From: JBELMB01 sp042088665
Lineage (GTDB): Bacteria; Pseudomonadota; Alphaproteobacteria; Rhodobacterales; Rhodobacteraceae
Assembly: GCA_042088665.1 (NCBI GenBank)
Contig: JBELMB010000123.1
Location: 1 to 15,463 of the forward strand
Reading direction: 5' to 3'
Length of the DNA: 15,463 nt
Shown: piece by piece, positions 6,490 to 12,843 of the stretch
How positions within the stretch are numbered: the first letter of the stretch is position 1
Layout: each line of letters starts with the position of its first letter
Translations under genes and position numbers: made by a program
The notes under the pieces: generated by a model
What the model was told of the DNA's origin: nothing
The model's database searches: none
Seen by the model: only the letters and a program-made list of their open reading frames with translations

Positions 6490-6513
6490 TTGGCCGCAAG
6501 GCGGGACGTGACG

Positions 6514-7605
6514 ATGAGCAAAGACCCAAGCATCGCGGTGGACGTGCGCAAGGCCGTCAAACGCTACGGCGATTTCACGGCCCTTGAGACGATTTCCCTC
6601 GGCATTCGCGACAATGAGTTCTTTACCCTGCTGGGGCCGTCGGGCTGCGGCAAGACCACGCTCTTGCGCATGATCGCCGGGTTCGAAGAGGTGACCGAAG
6701 GCGCGATCTTTCTCTACGGTGAAGAGATCGAGGATCTGCCACCACACAAGCGCCCGGTGAATACGGTCTTTCAGAACTATGCGCTGTTTCCGCATATGAC
6801 GATCCTTGAGAACGTGGGCTTTGCGCTGGAGATGCTGGGCAAGCCCAAGGCGGAGGTCAAGCGCCGCGCCGAAGAGATGCTGGACCTTGTGCGCCTGACC
6901 CAGTTTGCGGGCCGCAAGCCTGCGCAGCTTTCGGGTGGGCAGCAGCAGCGTGTGGCGCTGGCGCGGGCGCTTGCCCCGGAGCCCAAGGTTCTCTTGCTGG
7001 ACGAGCCTCTGTCGGCGCTCGACCTCAAGCTGCGCAAGGCCATGCAGGTTGAGCTCAAACAGATCCAGCGTGATACGGGCATCACCTTTATCTTTGTCAC
7101 CCATGACCAGGAAGAGGCGCTGACCATGTCCGACCGCATCGCGGTGATGTCAGAGGGGCGCCTGCAACAACTGGGCGCGCCGCGCGACATCTACGAGCGG
7201 CCGCGCAACATGTTCGTGGCGGATTTCATCGGCGACACCAACCTGTTCGAGATCACCGTCGCCGGGGTCGAGGAGGGCACCGCGCGCTGCGACATGCCGG
7301 GCGGCACGGTGCTGCGTTGTGCCGCGCCCGATGGACTCGCGGCGGGCGCGCGCGCGCATGTCTCCGTGCGGCCGGAACGGCTTTTCCTGTCATCAGAACC
7401 CGAAGCCGAGGATTGCCTGCCTGCGCAGGTGGTGGACAATATCTTTGTCGGCACGGACATTGCATCGCGCCTCAAGCTGGACAGTGGCACAGAGATCACC
7501 GTGCGCACCTCGAACTCGGATCGGGGGCGCACGCGGATCTTTGATCCCGGCATGCGCGCGCATGTGAACATGGAGCCGGGTGCTGCGCGCCTGCTGGTGG
7601 ACTGA
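6514..7605 (+). CDS. potA: Polyamine-type ABC transporter ATP-binding protein
   Basis: A 363-residue ATPase that powers import of a polyamine-like amine through the two permeases encoded next. Visible features are Walker A GPSGCGKTT (41-49), Q-loop FQNYALFPH (86-94), ABC signature LSGGQQQR (139-146), Walker B VLLLDEP (159-165), D-loop SALD, and switch His197 in THDQEEA. The last 90 or so residues form the TOBE-type regulatory domain of the PotA/spermidine subfamily. The ATG at 6514 is chosen because it follows an AAGGCGGG-type ribosome site; a TTG at 6490 would add eight residues. Its stop overlaps the next ATG by one base (TGATG). The upstream C5/G5 palindrome suggests LuxR-controlled transcription. 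The PotA name reflects family; the actual cargo may be another amine. Confidence 0.93.
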   Translation: MSKDPSIAVDVRKAVKRYGDFTALETISLGIRDNEFFTLLGPSGCGKTTLLRMIAGFEEVTEGAIFLYGEEIEDLPPHKRPVNTVFQNYALFPHMTILENVGFALEMLGKPKAEVKRRAEEMLDLVRLTQFAGRKPAQLSGGQQQRVALARALAPEPKVLLLDEPLSALDLKLRKAMQVELKQIQRDTGITFIFVTHDQEEALTMSDRIAVMSEGRLQQLGAPRDIYERPRNMFVADFIGDTNLFEITVAGVEEGTARCDMPGGTVLRCAAPDGLAAGARAHVSVRPERLFLSSEPEAEDCLPAQVVDNIFVGTDIASRLKLDSGTEITVRTSNSDRGRTRIFDPGMRAHVNMEPGAARLLVD

Positions 7606-8540
7606 TGGCGGGCGGCGCGGCAAACGGCGGCAGCGCCTCCGGTGCCACCAGCGTCACCTATGCCGGTGCGCGCCACTGGCTGCTGCTGCCGTCATGGGCG
7701 GTGCTTGTCATTGTCGTGCTGGCCCCGGTCGCCATGATGGCGGTCTATTCCGTCCTGACGAAAGAGTTCCGCGGCGGCGTCATCTGGGAGTTCTCCACCG
7801 GTGCCTATGACCAGTTCTTCTTTGACCGAGGGCTCTTTGGCGATGCGCCGCCCGAGATCGAATGGACCTATATCCTGATCTTCTGGCGGTCGATCTGGCA
7901 GGCCGGTCTGGCGACCCTTCTGGCATTGCTCATCGGGTTTCCCACCGCCTATTACATCGCGACGCGCCCTGAAAAGACCCGCGCCTTGTGGGTGTTTCTG
8001 ATCACGATCCCCTATTGGGTGAACTTGCTGATCCGCACGGTTTCGATGAAATTCCTGTTGCGGGATCAAGGGCCCTTGAACGATGCGCTGATCGGGATGG
8101 GGCTGCTGGAGGATCCCTTGCGGATCATCAACACCAACCTCGCCGTGCAGCTTGGGCTGTTCTACAGCTACCTGCCGTTCATGGTGCTGCCGATCTATGC
8201 TGCGGTGGAACGTTATAACTTTACCCTGTCGGAGGCCGCCGCCGATCTTTACGCCACGAAATGGGCAACGCTGCGCCGGGTCCTGTTGCCCGCGGTGAAA
8301 CCCGGGGTGATCGCGGGCTGTATCCTAGTCTTTGTGCCCAGCCTCGGGGCGTTTCTGGCGCCGGATCTGCTGGGCGGGGCAAAGAACTTCATGATCGGGT
8401 CGTTGATCGAGGAACAGTTCAAGGGCAACGCGGGCAACTGGCCCTTTGGTGCCGCGGCCTCGATGATCCTGCTGAGCCTCGTCTTGATCCTGCTGATGGT
8501 CTTTGCCGGGCAACAGCGCCGGGCGGAGGGCAGGACATGA
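7605..8540 (+). CDS. potB: Polyamine-type ABC transporter permease, PotB-like
   Basis: A 311-residue inner-membrane permease. A first membrane segment lies around residues 25-46 (LLLPSWAVLVIVVLAPVAMM), followed by a longer external loop with aromatic and acidic residues (EFSTGAYDQFFF) and about five further hydrophobic segments. The EAA loop contacting the ATPase is visible as EAAADLYATKWATLRRVLLP, with the usual PGVIAG after it. It is somewhat longer than E. coli PotB (about 275-285) because of the N-terminal tail and first external loop. Translation is coupled to potA (TGATG) and to potC (ATGA, four-base overlap). Pairing with a PotC-like protein and a PotD-like binding protein makes the assignment firm at the family level. 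Confidence 0.92.
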   Translation: MAGGAANGGSASGATSVTYAGARHWLLLPSWAVLVIVVLAPVAMMAVYSVLTKEFRGGVIWEFSTGAYDQFFFDRGLFGDAPPEIEWTYILIFWRSIWQAGLATLLALLIGFPTAYYIATRPEKTRALWVFLITIPYWVNLLIRTVSMKFLLRDQGPLNDALIGMGLLEDPLRIINTNLAVQLGLFYSYLPFMVLPIYAAVERYNFTLSEAAADLYATKWATLRRVLLPAVKPGVIAGCILVFVPSLGAFLAPDLLGGAKNFMIGSLIEEQFKGNAGNWPFGAAASMILLSLVLILLMVFAGQQRRAEGRT

Positions 8541-9337
8541 CGACCGATGTCCGCAGCTATCCCGGTTTCCTGACCGTGACGCTGATCTGCCTGACGGTGC
8601 TCTATGCGCCGCTGATCGTGGTCACGGTCTATTCCTTCAATGACAGCGCCTCGATCACGGTGTGGGAGGGCATGTCGCTGCGCTGGTATGCAGAGGTCTT
8701 TACCGGGCCCGAAAGCGGCAAATTCAAACAGGCAGCGGTCAATTCCTTTTCCATCGCCTTGGTCGCGGCCACGCTGTCGACGGCGATTGCCACCGCGGCG
8801 GCGACGGCCATCGTGCGCGGGGGGCGGTTCCGGCTGCGCACCGTCTCGCTGGGATTGATCACGCTGCCGATCATGGTGCCGGAAATCGTTCTGGCTGTTG
8901 CGACGCTGATCTTTTTCAACGCCATCGGCTTCACGCGGGGCTACCTGACCATCCTCGTGGCGCATGTGGCCTTTTGCATTCCCTTTGCCTACCTGCCGAT
9001 CCAGGCGCGGATGCAGGGGATCGAGGCCACGTTCGAGCAAGCCGCCATGGACCTGTACGCCACGCGCGCGCAGGCCTTTCGCCGGATCCTGCTGCCATTG
9101 ATGATGCCGGGGATCATCTCTGGCTTCCTGTTGGCATTCATCGTCAGCCTCGACGATTTCATCATCACCAATTTCGTCAAGGGGGCCGGGGTGGAAACCC
9201 TGCCCACCGCGATCTTTGGTGCGGTCAAGCAAGGCATCAAACCCAACATCATGGCGATCTCGACCATGTTGCTGGGCTTGTCGATTGTCATGGTGGCGCT
9301 GTCCTACCTCGTCTCGAAATGGGACAGGGCAAAGTGA
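8537..9337 (+). CDS. potC: Polyamine-type ABC transporter permease, PotC-like
   Basis: A 266-residue inner-membrane permease, a normal size for PotC. It begins with a membrane segment (FLTVTLICLTVLYAPLIVVT) followed by YSFNDS, the common opening of PotC-type proteins. The EAA loop is EQAAMDLYATRAQAFRRILL with PGIISGF after it, and SLDDFIIT is in the last third, also typical. The ATG overlaps the potB stop (ATGA), with GGAGG seven bases upstream, which sets the start; a longer open frame reaching back inside potB is an artefact. A 61-base gap with its own ribosome site separates it from the binding-protein gene. Confidence 0.93.
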   Translation: MTTDVRSYPGFLTVTLICLTVLYAPLIVVTVYSFNDSASITVWEGMSLRWYAEVFTGPESGKFKQAAVNSFSIALVAATLSTAIATAAATAIVRGGRFRLRTVSLGLITLPIMVPEIVLAVATLIFFNAIGFTRGYLTILVAHVAFCIPFAYLPIQARMQGIEATFEQAAMDLYATRAQAFRRILLPLMMPGIISGFLLAFIVSLDDFIITNFVKGAGVETLPTAIFGAVKQGIKPNIMAISTMLLGLSIVMVALSYLVSKWDRAK

Positions 9338-9398
9338 CCACAGGCAGACACCCCGACACATGCAACTACGGATATTCCAAAACGAAAGGGACACGACA

Positions 9399-10427
9399 AT
9401 GAAACGGATGATGACAAGCGCGCTGGCGCTGGGCCTGATGGCACAAACGGCCGCCGCCGAAGGTGAACTGGTGATCTATCACTGGTTCGAATACATGCCG
9501 CAGGCGCTTCTGGACAAGTTCACCGAAGAGACCGGCGTCAGCGTCACCATGGACACCTATGACAGCAACGAGGCGATGCTTGCCTCGCTGAAGGCCGGCG
9601 CCATCGGAACCTATGACGTTGCCGTGCCCGGTGACTACATGGTCGCCATCATGGCGGGCGAAGGCCTGCTGGACACCGTCGCCGAGGGCGAGCTTGCGAA
9701 CAAGGGCAACATCGCGCCGGAATGGGCCGACCCCAGCTTTGACCCGGGCCGCGCGCATTCGATCCCCTACCAGTGGGGCTCGACCGCGTTTTCCGTCGAT
9801 ACGGCGGTCTATTCGGGGGACATCAACACCACCGACATCCTCTTCAACCCGCCCGAAGAACTGAAGGGCAAGATCAACATGCTCGACAGCCAGGGCGAAG
9901 TGCTGGCCATGGCCTCGCTGCATATGGGCATTCCGCAATGCTCAACCGACCGCGAGCAGCTCAAGGCGCTCAACGACATGCTGCAGGGGGCAAAGGCAAA
10001 CTGGGCTTCTTTCAACTCTGACACCGCCAAGGAAGTGCTGGTGTCCGGCGATGCCGCCGTGGGCATGATCTACGACGGGTTCAGCGCCAAGGCACGCGCG
10101 GAAAAGGCGTCGATCACCTATGCCTTCCCGAAGGAAGGATATGTCGTCTGGATGGACAACGTGGTGCTGCTGAAGGATGCGCCCAACCGCGAGAACGCGA
10201 TCAAGTTCATGGATTTCCTTCTGATGCCTGAGAACATCGCCGAAGTGTCGAATTATGCGCGCTATGGTCTGGGTGTGACCGGGGCAGGGGACTATCTTGA
10301 TCCCGCGCTGGCGACCCTGCCGGAATCCAACCCGCCGGCCGAGGCGGGCGCGGGTGCCTTCATCGAGGTCTGCGATGAGGCCACGCAGGCGGTCTATGAC
10401 CAGATCTGGACCAACCTGAAGAAGTAA
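9399..10427 (+). CDS. potD: Periplasmic polyamine-type substrate-binding protein, PotD/PotF family
   Basis: A 342-residue exported binding protein that delivers an amine to the permeases. A signal peptide is clear (MKRMMTSALALGLMAQTAAA, probable cleavage after Ala20); the mature protein begins EGELVIYHWFEYMP, as in PotD/PotF. The amine-binding WMD (251-253; Trp255/Asp257 in E. coli PotD by my alignment) and Glu167 (PotD Glu171) are conserved. The position of PotD Asp168 is Ser164, and that of Trp229 is Tyr225 (IYDG), so the cargo may differ from spermidine. Two cysteines (181, 325) could form a disulfide. AAAGGG lies eight bases before ATG, which fixes the start. A strong hairpin follows the stop, so this may be the end of the main transporter transcript. 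Confidence 0.92.
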   Translation: MKRMMTSALALGLMAQTAAAEGELVIYHWFEYMPQALLDKFTEETGVSVTMDTYDSNEAMLASLKAGAIGTYDVAVPGDYMVAIMAGEGLLDTVAEGELANKGNIAPEWADPSFDPGRAHSIPYQWGSTAFSVDTAVYSGDINTTDILFNPPEELKGKINMLDSQGEVLAMASLHMGIPQCSTDREQLKALNDMLQGAKANWASFNSDTAKEVLVSGDAAVGMIYDGFSAKARAEKASITYAFPKEGYVVWMDNVVLLKDAPNRENAIKFMDFLLMPENIAEVSNYARYGLGVTGAGDYLDPALATLPESNPPAEAGAGAFIEVCDEATQAVYDQIWTNLKK

Positions 10428-10451
10428 GCCCGGGCGACCCGGTGCAGGCTG

Positions 10452-10490
10452 GCGGGCCTCGGGGCAGCACCCCCGGGGCCCGTTGGTGTA
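10452..10490 (+). terminator. Probable terminator or attenuator after the binding-protein gene
   Basis: CGGGCCTCGGGG (10453-10464) pairs with CCCCGGGGCCCG (10471-10482) across a six-base loop CAGCAC: a 12-pair stem with one G-U pair. It is followed by a modest T-containing tail (TTGGTGT). It lies 25 bases after the binding-protein stop. The short T-run suggests partial termination, or a 3' stem protecting the transporter mRNA, with some read-through into the amidohydrolase gene. Confidence 0.65.
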
Positions 10491-10727
10491 TCCGGGCAGG
10501 AGGCATCCGCGTGACCGCCCTGGGGTGTCGCATTGCCTACCGGTCATGGACGTCCTGAAACGGCGCGCCGGGGGCTCGTTTGTTTCCGGAGCGGCCTGCG
10601 CAGACCGCGGCAAAGAGGGCAATGCGCGATTTCGATCCGCGGTCGGGATCTCTGGCCGGTTTTTCATGCGGTGCGGCTTGGCTTCGCGCGCAGTCTCCGA
10701 CACTCTGCCCGCAACACGGAGAGCCCA
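10491..10727. other. Leader region of the acetylpolyamine amidohydrolase gene
   Basis: This 237-base gap lies between the putative terminator and the amidohydrolase start. Open frames crossing it continue into the downstream gene out of frame or as N-terminal extensions without family resemblance, so no gene is called. I saw no copy of the C5/G5 palindrome and no strong sigma70 promoter. A GGAGAG ribosome site lies just before the ATG at 10728. Confidence 0.4.
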
Positions 10728-11759
10728 ATGGACACCATCTACAGCCCCAAGCACAAACTGCGCGACGCCCGGACAGAGCTGCACGGCGGCCGTCTTGTCC
10801 AGCCCTTTGAGCGCCCCTCGCGCGCGGAGTACATCCTGAACCGGCTGCAGGCGGTCGCACTTGGTCCGATCCGGGCGCCTGAGGATTTCGGCATGGCGCC
10901 GATCGCGGCGATCCATGACGCGGAGTACATCGGGTTCCTGCAAACCGTCTGGAACGATTGGACAGCCGAGGGGTTCGAAGGCGAGGCGATCCCCACCGTC
11001 TGGCCCGCGCGCCGCATGTCCACCCGTATCCCCGAACACGTCGAAGGGCGGCTGGGGTATTATGCGCTGGCCAGCGAAACCTCCATTTGCGATGGCACAT
11101 GGGAGGCCGCCTACGCCGCGGCCCAGACCGCGCTGACCGGGGCAGAGACCCTGCGCAGCGGCGCGCGCGGGGTCTTTTCCTTGTGCCGTCCGCCGGGGCA
11201 TCATGCGGCCATCGACATGTTCGGTGGCTATTGCTTTCTCAACAACGCAGCCATCGCCGCCCAGCACCTGCTGAGCAAGGGCGCGTCCCGCGTTGCGGTT
11301 CTGGACGTGGATTTCCATCACGGAAACGGCACGCAGGACATCTTTGACACGCGCGACGATGTTCTGTTCCTGTCGCTGCACGGGGATCCGATGCATGCCT
11401 TTCCGCATTTCCTTGGCCATGCCGAAGAGATCGGAACCGGCGCGGGAGAAGGGTTCACCGCGAATTACCCCTTGCCGCCCGGCACACCCTTTGATGTGTG
11501 GCGCGCGGCGCTGGGCACGGCCTTGCAACGGGTGTCTGACTATGCCCCGGATGCGCTGGTGGTGTCGCTGGGCGTGGACACCTTCGAGACCGACCCGATC
11601 AGCTTTTTCAAACTGACTTCTGCGGATTTCACCACCTATGGAGCCGATATCGCGGCATTGGGCCTGCCCACGCTGTTCGTCATGGAAGGCGGCTATGACA
11701 TCGAAGAGATCGGGATCAACACGGTCAACGTCCTGCAGGGGTTCGAAGGCGCGGCGTGA
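10728..11759 (+). CDS. aphA: Acetylpolyamine amidohydrolase (class II histone deacetylase-like)
   Basis: A 343-residue zinc deacetylase that removes acetyl groups from acetylated polyamines (acetylputrescine, acetylcadaverine, acetylspermidine). Its numbering coincides with the Mycoplana ramosa enzyme as I recall it: Glu17 (substrate amine recognition) in KLRDARTE, His158/His159 in RPPGHHA, zinc ligands Asp195 and His197 in DVDFHHGNG, Asp284 in GVDTFETDP, and catalytic Tyr323 in EGGY. Long stretches such as GGYCFLNNAA and DPISFFKLTS are family hallmarks. The start at 10728 matches the M. ramosa N-terminus and follows GGAGAG; an in-frame extension to 10533 is unsupported. Its TGA overlaps the GTG start of the LuxR gene by four bases. 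It would feed free amines to the aminotransferase and perhaps to the amine dehydrogenase across the divergent region. Confidence 0.95.
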   Translation: MDTIYSPKHKLRDARTELHGGRLVQPFERPSRAEYILNRLQAVALGPIRAPEDFGMAPIAAIHDAEYIGFLQTVWNDWTAEGFEGEAIPTVWPARRMSTRIPEHVEGRLGYYALASETSICDGTWEAAYAAAQTALTGAETLRSGARGVFSLCRPPGHHAAIDMFGGYCFLNNAAIAAQHLLSKGASRVAVLDVDFHHGNGTQDIFDTRDDVLFLSLHGDPMHAFPHFLGHAEEIGTGAGEGFTANYPLPPGTPFDVWRAALGTALQRVSDYAPDALVVSLGVDTFETDPISFFKLTSADFTTYGADIAALGLPTLFVMEGGYDIEEIGINTVNVLQGFEGAA

Positions 11760-12787
11760 GCGGACCGTCTCCGACAGGGCCCACCAATCGGCGGCGTCAG
11801 GAGGCGCGGGGTGCGCATGCCGGCCCCGCCGAAACTGGGCAGACCACAGGGGCGCAGGGCCGGACAGGTCAAGACCAAACCGGGCCAGATCGCCCGGCTC
11901 AGGACCGAACCGGACCCTCTCAAACTTTGACGGACCCGAGCGGGCCGTTGCAGCTTTCCGGGCAAGACATCGCCCGGCTGACCGAAGCCACGCAGACCAT
12001 CGGCACCGCGCGCTTTGCGGCGGCGTTCAGCGCGCTTTGTGCCGGTCTGGCCGGGGCCGACAGCGCCTATATGACGGCCTTCTTCGACACGGCCCGCCCG
12101 GCAGAGATTCACGCAACCCACACCGATCCGGTCAAGCGTGAGGCGCTGGCGCTCTACCTCGAAGTGGCCTTTGTCCTCGACCCTTTTTACCATCTCTATC
12201 ACCGCAAGTCCGGCGACCGCGTGGATCGCTTGCGCGACATCGCCCCCGATGATTTCCGCCGTTCCGAGTATTTCGCCAAGTTCTTTGGGGCGATGCAGTT
12301 GTCAGATGAATGTGGGGTCATGCTGCAGATCACCGGGGCATCGGCCCTGTTCCTGTCGTTGGGGGCGCGCGGCAGCACAGGGCTGAAGATCGCGCCCCTG
12401 CGCGCCGCACTGCCCCTGCTGGGAGCCTTGGCGCGGCGCCACTGGACGGTTCTGACGCCCGAACGGGTCGATGGCAGCGGGCGGTTGGCGGAACATCTCG
12501 ACCGGGCCTTTGACGCCTTTGGCACCGCCCGACTGTCCCCCCGCGAAGGAGAGATCACGCGGATGATCCTGCGCGGGCATTCCTCAAAGGCCATCGCGCA
12601 GGCCTTTGACAACAGCCCCGAAACCATCAAGGTCCACCGCAAGCGCATCTATGCCAAGCTCGGTGTCGCAAGCCAGGGCGCGTTGCTTTCGCTGTTTCTG
12701 GAGGCGCTCAGGCGGACCCCCGCGGGCGCGCATGGAGATCCGCTCGATCATCTGCCGCCCGGGCTGCTACCCCCAACGGGGGACTGA
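11756..12787 (+). CDS. LuxR-family transcriptional regulator with a low-complexity N-terminal tail
   Basis: A 343-residue regulator with a C-terminal LuxR/GerE helix-turn-helix (about 259-316): LSPREGEITRMI, then KAIAQAF, then ETIKVHRKRIYAKLGV, the expected recognition layout. The middle (about 66-250) is an undefined sensor-like domain; I do not recognise an acyl-homoserine-lactone pocket or a response-regulator receiver domain. The first 65 residues are Gly/Gln/Thr/Pro-rich, partly coded by a 30-base imperfect tandem repeat. The GTG start at 11756 overlaps the amidohydrolase TGA (GTGA), supporting coupling. A later TTG (about residue 65, just before LQLSGQDIARL) is an alternative start that would drop the tail. 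It likely senses an amine or its product and controls this cluster; palindromes before potA and the aminotransferase gene are the proposed targets. Its last codons overlap one of them. Confidence 0.88.
   Translation: MSGPSPTGPTNRRRQEARGAHAGPAETGQTTGAQGRTGQDQTGPDRPAQDRTGPSQTLTDPSGPLQLSGQDIARLTEATQTIGTARFAAAFSALCAGLAGADSAYMTAFFDTARPAEIHATHTDPVKREALALYLEVAFVLDPFYHLYHRKSGDRVDRLRDIAPDDFRRSEYFAKFFGAMQLSDECGVMLQITGASALFLSLGARGSTGLKIAPLRAALPLLGALARRHWTVLTPERVDGSGRLAEHLDRAFDAFGTARLSPREGEITRMILRGHSSKAIAQAFDNSPETIKVHRKRIYAKLGVASQGALLSLFLEALRRTPAGAHGDPLDHLPPGLLPPTGD
11870..11929. repeat. Imperfect 30-base in-frame tandem repeat in the LuxR gene
   Basis: Two 30-base units, 11870-11899 and 11900-11929, encode QDQTGPDRPA and QDRTGPSQTL. 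Both start CA(A/G)GACC(A/G)AACCGG. They lie in the low-complexity tail before the folded part of the regulator. As the unit is a multiple of three, the frame is kept. Confidence 0.7.
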
Positions 12788-12813
12788 TGCGCGCCCGGCC
12801 GCTGCCGTAGCCT
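12769..12813 (+). promoter_or_regulatory. Candidate LuxR operator and promoter of the aminotransferase gene
   Basis: CCCCC (12770-12774), AAC, GGGGG (12778-12782) followed by AC overlaps the last codons of the LuxR gene. TAGCCT (12808-12813) begins 25 bases after the A that follows the G run, exactly as before potA. The G run ends 61 bases before the aminotransferase ATG, against 55 before the potA ATG. If used, it would give the aminotransferase its own promoter in addition to read-through. Evidence is the two-site similarity only. Confidence 0.55.
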
Positions 12814-12843
12814 GTGACAATCGCAACAGGGAAGGCGCGCATC

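Larger units (their letters stand above)
6063..6513. other. Divergent control region between the monooxygenase and transporter operons
   Basis: A 451-base region between two diverging operons, so it should hold promoters for both. From left to right it contains five 13-base tandem repeats (6200-6264), a perfect palindrome TTGGCGCCAA (6331-6340), a consensus-like -35 hexamer TTGACA on the plus strand (6354-6359) without a good -10 at the usual distance, and a C5/G5 palindrome followed by TAGGCT (6445-6489). No gene was recognised. The minus-strand promoter was not identified. Confidence 0.6.

Noticed and set aside
10483..10839. Plus-strand 118-codon open frame between the binding-protein and amidohydrolase genes
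   Set aside because: It starts inside the hairpin stem, overlaps the amidohydrolase gene out of frame, and its translation shows no recognisable domain.
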